This document shows, piece by piece, positions 13,601 to 24,500 of a stretch of DNA of 64,000 nucleotides; position 1 is the first letter of the stretch, and the number at the start of each line of letters is the position of its first letter. Source of the stretch: Galaxea fascicularis (Eukaryota; Cnidaria; Anthozoa; Scleractinia; Euphylliidae); NCBI GenBank assembly GCA_948470475.1, contig OX419347.1, forward strand, positions 344,501 through 408,500. The letters run 5' to 3'. Position numbers and translations under genes: made by a program. The notes beneath the pieces were generated by a model. It ran no database searches and was not told the DNA's origin. It was given only the letters and a program-made list of their open reading frames with translations.

Positions 13601-15763
13601 CATTATTTTGTCTGTCAGGCACAAGAATTTAAGTCTAGAGCTTACATGAGTGTGCTTCATGTAAAACATAGCAGAACATACATACATAAACATACAAACA
13701 TAAACTTTATTTTACCTTAAATTTTAGAGTAGCTCAAAGGAGCTAATATCTTCGAGAGACTAGTGGCAATAGGGGTGGTCATAGCCAGGGTTTGTTATGT
13801 CCCTAGTGGTTCTTTAACATCCCACACATATTATTATGAAGAGTTGTGAGATGGGACCTCTGGTTTATTGTCCTTATCCGAGAAGACTAGAAAGTCTAAC
13901 CATTTGCAGAGGTCACTGCAAAGGTAGCACTTTCTCCTCAGTTATTTAAATGTTGGTCTGACTGGGGTTTGAACCCATGACCTTCCACATGTTAGTCTGG
14001 CACTCTACCAACTGAGTACTGGTAACACAACATTTATTGTGTGTTCCAGAAAATAGTCCAGGTTTTTTGGTTTGAATTCTCTACCCTTCTGGAAAATCCA
14101 ATTTCTTGAAAAACTTTTTTGACACCCCCTCCCCCTCCCCCCTTGGAATTTCAACTGACCTCCAGTGGGGTAGGTATGGGCATTTTCTGGAACTGTACAT
14201 TACCATGTAGTTACAGAAAATATCGACAAATAACAACTCTGGTAAGATAATTATTCTTACCACAGGTGGTAAAAAGTCCTTTGCTTTTAGCAAGCGTTCT
14301 TGATTTTCTTTCACCTGAAAAAAGAAGCCACACCAAGTTAGAATAATTTACACTGAAATTCAATCGTCTGTAACATATAATCCTCAGAAAATAAATAAGA
14401 AAGGAGTAAAAAAAGGAAACTTAACACTAAACAAGAAAACCAAGGAAATGAACATTTAATTCCGAAGGCATGGGGAAGGGGGGAAGGGGGGTAGAGTGGT
14501 TTGGAATTCTGAGGGAAAGGGAAGGTGAGCATTTTGGAATTTCCAGTAGCAAGAGGGGGTCTATATGGAGATGCCTTCCATGGTAGGATATAGATATTTT
14601 CTGGAGTTACCCAATCCCACTTCATACTTATTGCAGGATATGAGAAAAATAAGGCCCTGTCCACATGTACATGTATTTGGATATGTTTTAAAACCAAGAT
14701 TTTTTCCCTTTGTATTCGAAAAATCTGCATCCACACATTGCGTATTCAAATCACATTTGCCCATTTACCCATGCACGTTTTGAAGTATTGCCAACCTGTG
14801 ACGTTACTGTATTAAAAAACCTCCATTTTGCCTGCCCACACGTATACGAGAAGCCGGCATTTTAAAAAATATCCAGTATTCGAAAACCTCTGTTTTCGGT
14901 GACCAAAAACGCCAGTTATGTGTGGACGGAAGATGACAAAGAAGGCAAAATTCTCTGTTTTCAACAATGTCTGGATACGTGTGGATGGGGCCAAAATTTG
15001 TTATTGAATTCACTTCATTATTGTATCTTTCATGGGCAGATGTTTTCGGATTTCATAACAACCAATGCGGAACTGTCTTAATTAACACCCAAAAGAAAAA
15101 TAAAAGGAACTAAATAAGCAATGTGTGATTCTATCATTGAAAGAGTATCGTATTAAATGCTTAGATCTGAAAGAAATACCATACTGTTCCCTTAATCTCA
15201 GTTTAAAGCTTTTAAAGTAAAGTGATTGATCTTTCAGTTTCTACTTACCACAGCCATACATCGACCAACAGATCGAAGGAAAACGTAATCTTCAGGAATA
15301 ACTTCCGCTCCTAGTTGCTCTTCGATGTGATCCCGAAGATAATTTAAAGAAACATAAGGCTGTACCCTAAAAAATACCAGAAAAAGCCTCAAATTTTACC
15401 GAAGATTAAGATGCAAAGATCGCCGGCTACTTTGCCTAAGGCAAAACACGATTGAGTCAAGTGTCAAGTCAAAATTATGCAATTACACTGCACTTGCTCT
15501 GTTGTACGACACATTACCTGACAAATCCAGCCGAAACAGACTCCAAGGCAATGTTATTGAAGGCTGTTCGGTATTTTTCTAGCCACAGCTCCAAGGGAAC
15601 GACAAATATATGTAAATCTGCCAACTGAACAAAGGACAAAATGCGGTCAATTTCATAATTCCAAAGCTACACAATGCCAAGGCGAATCTTGTCCAGTTTT
15701 CTAAGATTTTCGACATCAGCTCACCTCATCTGGCTGCCGGAGAACACTACTATGTGCAGACAT
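7853..15763 (-). CDS. SPATA1: Spermatogenesis-associated protein 1 homologue (11 coding exons, 783 aa)
   Basis: Minus-strand exons: 15763-15725, 15624-15518, 15366-15249, 14314-14261, 12974-12869, 12665-11648, 11559-10997, 10195-10112, 9180-9149, 8585-8487, 7984-7853. All junctions are GT/AG and phases add to 784 codons including the stop. The N-terminal ~125 residues match SPATA1 clearly (DLHIFVVPLELWLEKYR, then SAGFVRVQPYVSLNYLRDHI, YVFLRSVGRCMAVVK, and a PEIFILPG strand). Two large exons encode a low-complexity, Lys/Ser/Pro-rich linker, then a coiled coil (EELKAELRKAKN; RLQHEVEELRRRIEELQMKL) corresponding to the conserved SPATA1 C-terminus. Vertebrate SPATA1 is testis-enriched and linked to sperm; its molecular role is poorly known. 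The protein is long because of the linker. A 32-nt exon (9180-9149) is required to keep frame. A possible poly(A) signal lies at 7762-7767. Confidence 0.88.
8046..8232. mobile_element. GC-rich MITE in a SPATA1 intron
   Basis: The outer ends GGGAGGGGTACTC and GGGAGTACCCCTC are inverted, and a second inverted pair lies inside (GGGGAGGCTCCGCCC versus GGGTGGAGCCTCCCC). It has no coding capacity and sits between the last two SPATA1 exons. Confidence 0.55.
8740..8880. repeat. SINE-like body, copy related to 13770-13890
   Basis: The sequence from TCTTCTCGGATAAGGACGAT through ACAACTCTTCACAA to AGTAGGGACGTAACGAACCC is the reverse complement of the body of the repeat at 13770-13890. This copy lacks the tRNA-like head. 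Confidence 0.6.
9430..9541. mobile_element. Solo end of the CG-palindrome element (see 55378-57142)
   Basis: It contains GTTCGGATATATCTGAGCTG followed by CACTGTATGTA, nearly identical to the right terminus at 57116-57142, preceded by the same ACGCGTAT-rich palindromic zone. Only one terminus is present, so this is a relict or a much-deleted copy in the SPATA1 intron. Confidence 0.6.
9725..9918. mobile_element. Foldback element with ~70-bp arms
   Basis: The arm CCGTCTGCGAATTAGTGCA followed by ATCGTCTTTCACAGGTCACT is repeated in inverse orientation at about 9848-9896. The pairing extends outward into CTAGTTA on both sides. It is non-coding and lies within a SPATA1 intron. Confidence 0.65.
10560..10878 (-). 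mobile_element. tRNA-derived SINE, copy 1
   Basis: On the minus strand the element has a tRNA-like head whose B box is degenerate (forward GAGAATCAAACCCGGGACAC), the body that reads forward as AACCTCTCGGAGCAGAGTAG, and a 3' tail ending in (ATT)n at 10563-10603. Copies with the same body lie at 28033-28352, 53335-53587 and 61943-62096. Confidence 0.7.
13033..13169. mobile_element. MITE with ~21-bp terminal inverted repeats
   Basis: The left end TAGGGAGCTTACACAACAGGA is mirrored by the right end TCCTGTTGCGTAAGTTCCCTA. An inner inverted pair (GGACGGCAGAATGA / TCATTCTGCCGTCC) extends the symmetry. It lies just upstream of SPATA1 exon 5 on the minus strand, inside an intron. Confidence 0.65.
13770..14024 (-). 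mobile_element. tRNA-derived SINE of a second family
   Basis: Read on the minus strand it starts near 14024 with an A-box-like CTCAGTTGGTAGAGTGCC and a B-box-like GGGTTCAAACCCC, followed by a body shared with 8740-8880. The order of head and body is that of Pol III-transcribed tRNA-derived SINEs. It is not a functional tRNA gene because the arms do not pair into a cloverleaf. Confidence 0.65.
14652..14992. mobile_element. hAT-like MITE
   Basis: The ends GGCCCTGTCCACATGTA and TACGTGTGGATGGGGCC are inverted with a few mismatches, and internal CCACAC motifs repeat. The short size and the GGCCCTGTCC end suggest a hAT-type non-autonomous element; no target-site duplication was convincing. Confidence 0.5.
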
Positions 15764-15915
15764 GTTAAATCAAACTCACTGTAGGCATAAAATGACCATC
15801 TTGTGACAAAACTTAAGGTAAATTATCCTTGTGAGACGACTTAATCGCTTACCTACTGTTGTCAAGCACTTATTTATTGCCCACTTGCTGTTGTTAGTCA
15901 CGTGACAAAGTTCGG

Positions 15916-15923
15916 TGACGTCA
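15916..15923. promoter_or_regulatory. Full CRE palindrome upstream of SPATA1
   Basis: A perfect TGACGTCA, the CREB/ATF consensus, lies about 155 bp upstream of the SPATA1 start codon, with a CACGTG E-box about 20 bp further along. CRE elements drive many germ-cell genes in vertebrates through CREM; relevance here is inference. Confidence 0.35.
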
Positions 15924-16286
15924 TGTCAACGGAGCGCAAACTAATTTGATTGGTTGAACGTAAGTCTGATCAAACAAGTGGCAATGAAAATTTATGGAAA
16001 CGAGATCAGAAATGACACGCTGTTTACACAAAGGATGAACTCTAAATGCGGAAGATTAATTAAGGGATTTTTAACGCATCTGTCTGAAACAACGAGGGTA
16101 AACATAAGCTGTTTTGAATGCCTGTGCACGCCATTCTTACCATAGACGAAGGACAAGAGATAAAAGGAGGAAAGAAAGAATCATAACCTCGATTCGCTTC
16201 AATATCAAAAACAAAGAAAGTCTGATACAGTAACAGGGGTGGAGAGATCAAATGATCACACTAAGATTAAATAATAACTGTAATCT

Positions 16287-17393
16287 GAGGGACGGACCAT
16301 TATTTTCCCGAAGGGGGGGGGGGGAATGAAATTTTTTTTTCTGCACCTCTGCAAACATTTTTTTCGAACAATACCTTCCTGCAAACATTTTTTTCCGATC
16401 TTTTATGACCACGTTCTGACACAAAAAGGAGGTTCCCTTTTGGCTGCCGTAAATCATTATTAATTTAATATTTTACGGCGGAGACCAATGAATTGGAAAA
16501 AGAGAAATCTACGAAGCGGATCGAAATCCTCCAATCACTGACGGGGAACGTTACCTTTTGACACCTCTGAACTCATCTTTTTCGTTTTCTGAGACGTGCA
16601 CTATGATTGGCGGCAGTGAAAAGCGAAACCGTTGCTTGAATTTTAAATCTCCAGTCCTTGTGTTATTGAAAAGCTTTTCAGAAAAGCTATATCCAATTTA
16701 TCTTAGACATGTAAGCTCCTGGTAAAAGCTTGTTGTTTCTTTATAAAACCTTCACCATTTTCATTCCTAAGCAGCTACTGGCGCAAATAAAGAGCATACG
16801 ACGGGCAATACGCCCAAGGGAGTAGCAGGCTTTTCTGCTATTCCACAGTAGGGGAGTCCGGATCCTCCGAAGATCCAATGTCTTACTTTTGTTTATTTCA
16901 ATTGGTTATTTCATACAATATTTGGTGTTCTATTTTGGTTAAATAAAATCTTGATTTTAATGAAGCTCTGTATCCTGTCTACAAACAACTACATACTTTC
17001 AGTCTAAATTTCAGTTTTCGAATAAGATTAGATTTAGTTAAACATCTAATGATAAAAATAAGCGAAAGAAGTTTTACTCAACGTTTCGATGAGTCCTTAT
17101 CATCATTTTCAAGTGATCAGAGAATAAAATTGACAAATTAATATATACCGTGCGAGGCGATAAAACGTAAAATATGCATGTAAAGTGACAAATTTAAATT
17201 TAAATGAATTTAAATAAATAGTTTTGCGCGTATGGAGTCTTGATTGTGTGTTAAAGCATGGCCTTATCTTCTATATGAATAACATTTCATAAATCAGACA
17301 GTCCAATTTTCCGTTGCACGTCTTTAAAACTTTAAAACGGATTTCAATATTTTCCATACCCCCCTCCAGAAATATAATGGTCCGTCCCTTATC
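16287..17393. mobile_element. 1.1-kb non-autonomous element with terminal inverted repeats
   Basis: The left terminus AGGGACGGACCATTAT and the right terminus ATAATGGTCCGTCCCT are exact inverted repeats, each followed inward by a G-rich/C-rich run. No transposase frame is present in the ~1.1 kb. The element fills most of the gap between SPATA1 and the chitin-deacetylase-like gene. Confidence 0.65.
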
Positions 17394-17978
17394 ATGAAGC
17401 TTTTTGGGCCATACAGAAAACTCTCTCGATGTTGCAAGTATTGGCTATTTTTTTTGCTTTTGCTTGTTTGTATCCTCTTGAAATAAATTGAGCACGAATA
17501 ATTGTCATTCGGGACAAAGTTACGATATTTTTTCATCGAAATCTGCGCTACACAACACTAAACGCCCATAAACTATTATCACTATTATCCATATCACTAA
17601 TGGGACAAAAGTTTGTTACCAACATAACACAAAATTAAAACAGGACGAGAAAAAAGGGTAACTGACAAATGTTTGGATAGGGCAGGAAACAAATTTTACT
17701 TGATGATAAAATAACTTAAATATTTCTTGGGTCGTGAGACAGTGGTTCGTAGGTGGTTTAGGAAACTAAAAACTTCTGCAAAAGTACTGGTGTAGAGTTG
17801 AGCAATATATTGAGGACTTAAAACGAGAAAAACAGTTGTTATATTCAGTGGCAAGTGACATTTATTCTCATTCTCATTATAATGTACGAAATTGTTTGAT
17901 GGGATCAAATTCTAATTCCTTGCGGAGGTGTTGCAAAAACTGTCAAAAATGCGACAGAAATCAAACAGCAATGCACTC

Positions 17979-20643
17979 TCAGTTTCCATCCGGGTTTCCA
18001 ACCCAGGGATAATGCGGGGGACAGGGGCGAGTGCAAGTCCACAAGTAATGCGGATCATCGGGGAAGTGACAGACATTAGCAGTGCCACACGCAGGGGGTG
18101 GGGGTGGGGAGTCGCATTTCCACGGAGTGAAATTTTTGATGTCGTCAAGGCTGACAGGTGTTTTGATCCACTCAATCACATGCTTTATACCAACCATCCA
18201 CACATCTCCTTGGGACAGCTTATCGAGCAGGAATTTTTTCGTGGCTGAAAAGGAAATCAATGTTACATATTATCCTCCATTCACAATGAAAGCTAAATAT
18301 ATAAATTGAAATACTCTCTCTTATCTACACGGCCCGCCGTTTGTCTAGCAAGTTTTCAACCGAGAGTAAAATTAGAACATTTTACAGTTCGTTGCTGCGG
18401 TTCGGGTTTTGCTTTGCGCGCATCAGTCGGTGACAAGGTTCATGAAACAACTGTTAAATCCACTCGCTCTTTTCATCTTGGAATTGCACAGAACTTAATA
18501 CCGGTGATAAAAAATATACATATCGCAGATCCACATTTCTTAGTTTTTCACGGCGAAACACTTTCTTTTGCAAGTTCTACGATGTTATCGGATTTTTTCA
18601 TTTTACTTTACTTACCAGTCAAAGCAAAGGGAAATTTACTAAACCAGCCAGCGTGCATAAACATGGGAAAAGGTGCCTTGTTGGAAGTGTAGTGCCTCTC
18701 AAAATTCTTGTTCAGCAGGTCATATGCTTCTTGTTCATTGGCTGGTGGACTGCAGCCGTCAACCATATTACATGGTTCTCCTTTTGAGTCAACGTAATCA
18801 ATCATGGGTACCTCCCACAGACCTGGGAACGAATCTTTAAGAAGCGAATTGGTTAAAATTATTTATATAATAAGCTGTATCATGAATGTGGTACGAACAA
18901 CAGTGGCACACTCGGCGATTGCCTGATTTGTCTCGTGTGTCACTTTTTTGTTCTTACCACATTTTGACGTCATCTGTGACTGAACAGACGCACAGCAACA
19001 TGGAATCTATTTGTTAATTATGTCTTAAGAGAAGGCACAAGAAATTGAGGATGCGAGCTGCAGGACATTTCAGAAAAGCACTGTTGCACAACTACTGTAA
19101 TTAGCACTTCAATATTTGCACCTTCGTTATTCGCACCCACGCAATTATCACGTTAGCATCAGGACATAACGCCTATATAAATCGGTCGACAAGCTTTATT
19201 AAATATTCTACTTGTGAGTACGAAATGTAACAGTCAACAGCACTATTATAGCATCACCTTTTTCGCCATGTTTACTGCCCTCTTTGAGAAAAAGATCAAA
19301 GAAAAACAAGACAGGCATTTAAAGAAAAACCTGTACGGCAACGTAGCCTGATTCTTGATGGTTATTCCAATCATCCCATTATAACATGGTGTCGGGTTTA
19401 GTTACCTGTCGGACAAGGCGGAATAACGCACTCCTGAGTGGATCGATATTCCAAGGTATATGGCCACATGGGAGGATCTATAAACTTCTGCGTCGACATG
19501 GATGAATCGTACAGGAACTTGTTATCATATAGGACTTGATACATTGTGTTTCCACCGACCTGCAGGAAAGGAACACGGAAGCCTACCACATCCTCTGCGC
19601 GGACTTGTCCCCATTTACGCAGTATTTCCTTTTGACCTGCTATTTCTTCAGTTAGCTGGCTGTAGTTCGCCGTTTTCCACCAACTTGTTGGTGTCCTGTG
19701 CGAGATTGTGTGGTCAGCAAGGTCATGCCTGTTATGGTAGAGAGCCTGTACCATTTCATACTGTGTGTACTCGTGTGACACGAAGAAAGTCGCGGTAGCA
19801 TTGCAGCCGTTAGGATTTTTAAGCTTCCCATCTGAGAAAAGGCTTTCATAATAGCCGTTCACCTGCAAATTAACAAAACCGATGTCCTTAAATTGAAGAA
19901 AAAAAAATATAAATCAACATGTTACCGTTGATATTCATAGTTCATTAGCATATCTGGTGACGTCACCCAGCATTATATAAAGCAGAATTAATTAGAAGTG
20001 GTAGTTGCTGCGAATGTTAGCCAAGGATAGACGAAGCCCCCTTCCACCCCCGGCTGCATTTAGCTCTCGGCATACCCTCACGAGTTTTTCTTGTCAGAGT
20101 CACCAAGCCCTACAATTTTGATTGCCGCATTAATAACGTACCCGAAAAGAAGATCCGAAGTTGCATGCCTTGATTCCTGTATTAGTGTATAGACAGAATA
20201 GCTTCTTTAACTAACGGCGATAAAAATCTCACTTTCAGTTCCCCATTGATAGGTGCGTAAGACCCCATTGAAAATGCAAATTTATGGAGGATGATTGCTC
20301 TTAAATAAAAGAGTTCCGTGCCTCAGCATTACAGGGCTCCATTTAAACTAGCCCTGCTAAATTGGATGCCCCTGGGTAAATGAAGAAATAAATAAGTATC
20401 TAACATTACCTGTCCATTAACAGCGTCGTCGAAAGAAAGCATAATCATCTGAGGCACTTTCTCTCTTGGTAAATTTCCTGGGATATCTGTGCCACTGCAC
20501 CGGCAGTCTGGAAGCTTGCATAGGTCCGGTGAACAGGGTTGCGCTGGTCCAAGGCTTCTGCGTCTCACGACAGCTCCTGCGCCATTGCGTAAGTTTAAAC
20601 AAAGCGCGATCAAAGCCAGTGCTATATGGGTTAACTGCATCAT
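17979..20643 (-). CDS. Secreted chitin-deacetylase-like protein (4 exons, 391 aa)
   Basis: Minus-strand exons 20643-20410, 19862-19406, 18834-18616 and 18244-17979 join at GT/AG sites into 391 codons plus stop. An N-terminal signal peptide (hydrophobic core HIALALIALCLNL) is followed by a Cys-rich segment, then a NodB-type polysaccharide deacetylase domain. Motif 1 is LSFDDA (Asp72, Asp73). Motif 2, the metal-binding HTISH, is at His129/His133. Motif 3 is RVPF at 174-177, followed by DSSMS and the late motif MHAGWF. All metal ligands and the catalytic Asp are present, so N-deacetylation of chitin or a related glycan outside the cell is plausible. The layout resembles the arthropod CDA group lacking extra chitin-binding modules; none is visible here. 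The C-terminus adds a proline run and six cysteines. A TATA box lies upstream, and a possible poly(A) signal at 17872-17877. Confidence 0.88.
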
Positions 20644-20731
20644 GACTTGCTCGGCCGACAAATTTCTAGTGTTCGTTAACGGTTTCTGTTAAAGCAAAGG
20701 CGTTGTTAAATGGAGACTTTGCAGAGTTCTG

Positions 20732-20739
20732 TTTATATA
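20732..20739 (-). promoter_or_regulatory. TATA box of the chitin-deacetylase-like gene
   Basis: The minus strand reads CTATATAAAC here, 90-100 bp upstream of the start codon, a normal spacing for a core promoter with a short 5' leader. Confidence 0.5.
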
Positions 20740-21536
20740 GCAGCGTCTGTTCCTCTTTTTTCGGGCAAACAACATGTCCCCAAGCACGTCACATGATGGG
20801 TGATGTTTCGCCGCAGGTACTTCCCCTTCCTATTAAAAGAAATCAAATAACGTCATGATCTTAAATTTCCCTTTCAAATGTCACGCAAATAACGTCGAAG
20901 GTAAATGCTGCTCAGTAACTTTAATGAAGCAGTTAAAAAATGTATTTACCTGATATAATTAACTGAAACATCAGATGCTCACTCTCACTGTGATGGACGG
21001 AAAACGGGACATAACTGAAAAGAGATTTCCCAATATTTCCCTCACGCGCAGAGTGTCACACGTTATTTGTAGGTGGGTGGGGGTTTGACCCTTTTATAAA
21101 GGCGTTTCTGCCTTTCTCTCCCCGCCCAGTGGTGTCTGCGTCGGCAAAACAGTATAAAATCGTCTGGTAGGTAAAATTGCTCTTAAGAACGAGACAAAGA
21201 AGGGCTAATTTGCACAAAAACAAAAGAATATTAGAATGAGAGCCATTTTGGAATAAGGTATGAAAAGTTTGCAAATTCCTTATGCCTAACTATACATTAT
21301 TATTAGAGAGGTGAGATAAAGAAATCTCGTAAAGTTCAAACTATTCGTGAAGTTTATTCAAGGCAAAATTACATCGTGATTAACATGCACTGCTCCATTT
21401 CCACGAGGAAAAAGGTTGAAGAGATTTACAACATCCTGTACAATTCGTTGAGATCGGACACGACTCGGTTTAGAGTTAACAACGGTTAAATAATCACAGC
21501 TTAGCCTTCATTACAAATCAACAGTAATTCTAGGTT
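20740..21536. other. Intergenic, nothing recognised
   Basis: The space between the chitin-deacetylase-like promoter and the IFT74 stop codon shows no supported exon or repeat. A TTTATT at 21353-21358 could be the IFT74 poly(A) signal (AATAAA on the minus strand). Confidence 0.4.
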
Positions 21537-24500
21537 CTATTTTCCAAGAGACTGAATCAGAAGTTTGTTGATTTCTTCCAACTGTTCTGTTACGTTTTGC
21601 TTCATTGGCCGATAGTCACTTTCCATGCCTTTTTGAGCAATAACTGAGTACGGTCAAGGACTTCATACGATAGTGCATAATATTCGGTAATGCCATAAAC
21701 GAGGAAACACACATCATATTTAGACTAAAGATAAGTACGAAGCAAGAGCTTGAAAAAAAGGAGCGTGGCAGTTTTTAAGGTTATCTTATTCAAAAAATAA
21801 AGTAAAATTAATTAATTAATTAATCAATAATCAATTCAATTAATAAAAGTGAATCACTTTATTTAAGTGTCGATGTATTTAGTACACAAGCTGCTAATTG
21901 GGGACACCACAGATCAAACTGAAATTTGGAAATGTTAGTTCTAGAGGAGAGATGGAATAATTTTTGGTTCTCCCTTACACGTAAAAGACGAATTAGAACA
22001 TACGCATTGTGGGCTATAGTGAACAAGACAAATAAAGGATACACTCTTTCATCACAAAGTTGTTTTGCTCATGATGCTGCCACTTTCTTTCCAAATTACC
22101 AAGCTACAAAATGAAGACAAAGAACGTATTTTGACAGAAAGTATAATAATCGCCGTCATCACCGTCGTGTTCTTCCTAACATATGGCATCATCATAATAA
22201 CAAAGGATCACCATTATGATACTGGAAGCAGTTTTGCGCTATTGTTAAAACGAAAGCAACTGAAGAACTGCTGTTCAACTAGAGATGGAGGGCATGACTG
22301 TAACCTCATTTCACAAAGACGTTTTATTGTTAATAACAGAATTGAAAATTTTGAGCACTAGATGAAAATATTCTCCAGACGTTTCGAGGCTGCTGCCTCT
22401 TCATTCTTGTTACCCTGCTAATAAAATTCCAAAGTTTCAAAATACCTGAGAATGAGTCTCGTTATCCATCAATTTACTTCTTGTAGCATCGTATAATGAA
22501 GACAGTCTTTGGACATCTGGTTGAAAACAATGCAGGAGATTTGTTTGTTAACTCGAACAAATAGACTATACTCTCGTGACCACTAGAACCGAAGAGTTAG
22601 GGACAAACACGATTTCAATTAACTTACGTTGTTTGAACGTTTCTTTCCTTGAGGATAAAACCTTCTTTTCTTCGTATAGCCGCTGACGAAAGGAAGAAGA
22701 ACGCTATAAGTTACAGGATTCATGCATGTCAGTCAGTCTGTCAGTCAGTCTGTCAGTGAGTCAGTCAGTCCGTCAGTCAGTCTGTCTGTCAGTGAGTCAG
22801 TCAGTGAGTCAGTCAGTCTGTCAGTGAGTCAGTCAGTCAGTCAGTCAGTGAGTCAGTCCGTCAGTCAGTCTGTCTGTCAGTGAGTCAGTCTGTTATCTAC
22901 TCGCTCACTTACAAACAAGGCAAATAGCGACGAGTGCTAAAACGAAAATATGGAGCCTGCATGGAACTTCCCTGTTGGCTTTCCTAGTAATACACAGTTA
23001 ATTCCATAACATTTTGAACTTGAAAATGGTGTCATGGCGACAAAAAGCTTATTAAAAGACCAGTCCTCTAGACTATAAATGAAATAAGAAGTATCGACTC
23101 ACTCGCTTCTTTTCTTCTGACTGCTCTCTCAGAGTATCTAAATCACTGTAAGTCTCAAGTTCCTGAACAATGATGAGAACAGCGAAAATTATTAGACACC
23201 AATTAAATATGAATGCAATTAATACCAGTAAGTATGGACTGAACAGCAATAGACCCTTCAGGCATATCCACACTGTCGTACAAGTGTAAAAAAGAGGCTC
23301 CAGTTCTGATTAGTTTGTCGTGACCTTTGTATCTGTTGTGATTGAAAGGGGTGATTACTTTTGGTTTTAGTTTTACAAAACTCAAAGATAAATGGCTCCT
23401 CAATTAGGAATACAACAGCCTCAGCGAGGATCACATGTACAGTGCCATTTTTATTGATTCACAGCCAGGCCACACCAGCAAACCAGCAGTATATCGGTCA
23501 AAACAAGGCAATCCACATCGGAGTGACTAAATGAAGGGACGAAAGATGTAAATGTCAATTGTGTTTGTTTCCCAACGGTTCACTGATGAGCTCAAAGGAA
23601 CTCGTTACAGAGGTGTCCGCGTGTAGAGATCGAATTAACATTTGGAAATGCTGTTGTTTTCTTTTTACACTATCATTTCAAACAACGATGAGAAACACCA
23701 TTCATGAAGGGACACATTATTTTTAAAACACAAGGCGCCCTCACCTCGGTCATTGTACTTAATCTCTCTTTCAGTGATTCCAACTCGGTCGTTATTTTTG
23801 TTTCAAGCTTTAGAAAAGAATGATATAATTATATTACAATGATGTAAACTATATAGATACAGCGAAAATGCAACAACGGTATACTAACAGCACTAACCTG
23901 TTCAACTTTTTCAAGATCCATCTGAAGTCGGGTGTGCTCTAATAATCAGGGAGACACAACTTATTTCATAAATGAAAGCACTAAATTCAAAGTTGGGATT
24001 CTTAACTCTATTATTTTTATTTTTATTATTTGTTTCATTGTCTCTGAAAAGCCTCCCTAATGGAGTGGTCAATTTCATTTTTTTATGTTGTTTATTTTGC
24101 ACTCCAAACCCCCCAAGACCTGTTTTCATGCAGAGACAAAAACGTATTTGTAAAGCTGTAAATTGCTTGTGTGCTGAGCATGTAACCCCTACAACCCAAC
24201 TTTCCTAAGAATATCACACGACAGCCATAACATAATTTAGACAATATTCGTATTCTCGGTATTGAACTGGATCTAGTATGAAATGGAAGCTCTTCCAGGG
24301 ACATGTTTTCATATGTAAATGCATTTAACCACAAGAGCCTCCACTTCAATACAGAGTGAGTGAGACAAGTGCATCAACAACTATTACCTGAACCTAGACT
24401 GGCTGCTGTTGACTGTGACTTGTGCATCTCTGTTTCTTTAAAGTTCAAATCATCCTACACGTGAAACGACAAGAAGATTCTCTACTAATTTTTTTCTTTT

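Noticed and set aside
21926..22114. Plus-strand frame resembling a short conserved segment
   Set aside because: The overlap is with the IFT74 exon at 22043-22103 on the minus strand, which has exact phase and family match; the plus frame is its shadow plus repeat sequence.
22740..22890. CRISPR-like regular repeats
   Set aside because: The units are GTCA/CTGT tetranucleotide variants without unique spacers, in an intron of a eukaryotic gene; it is a microsatellite.
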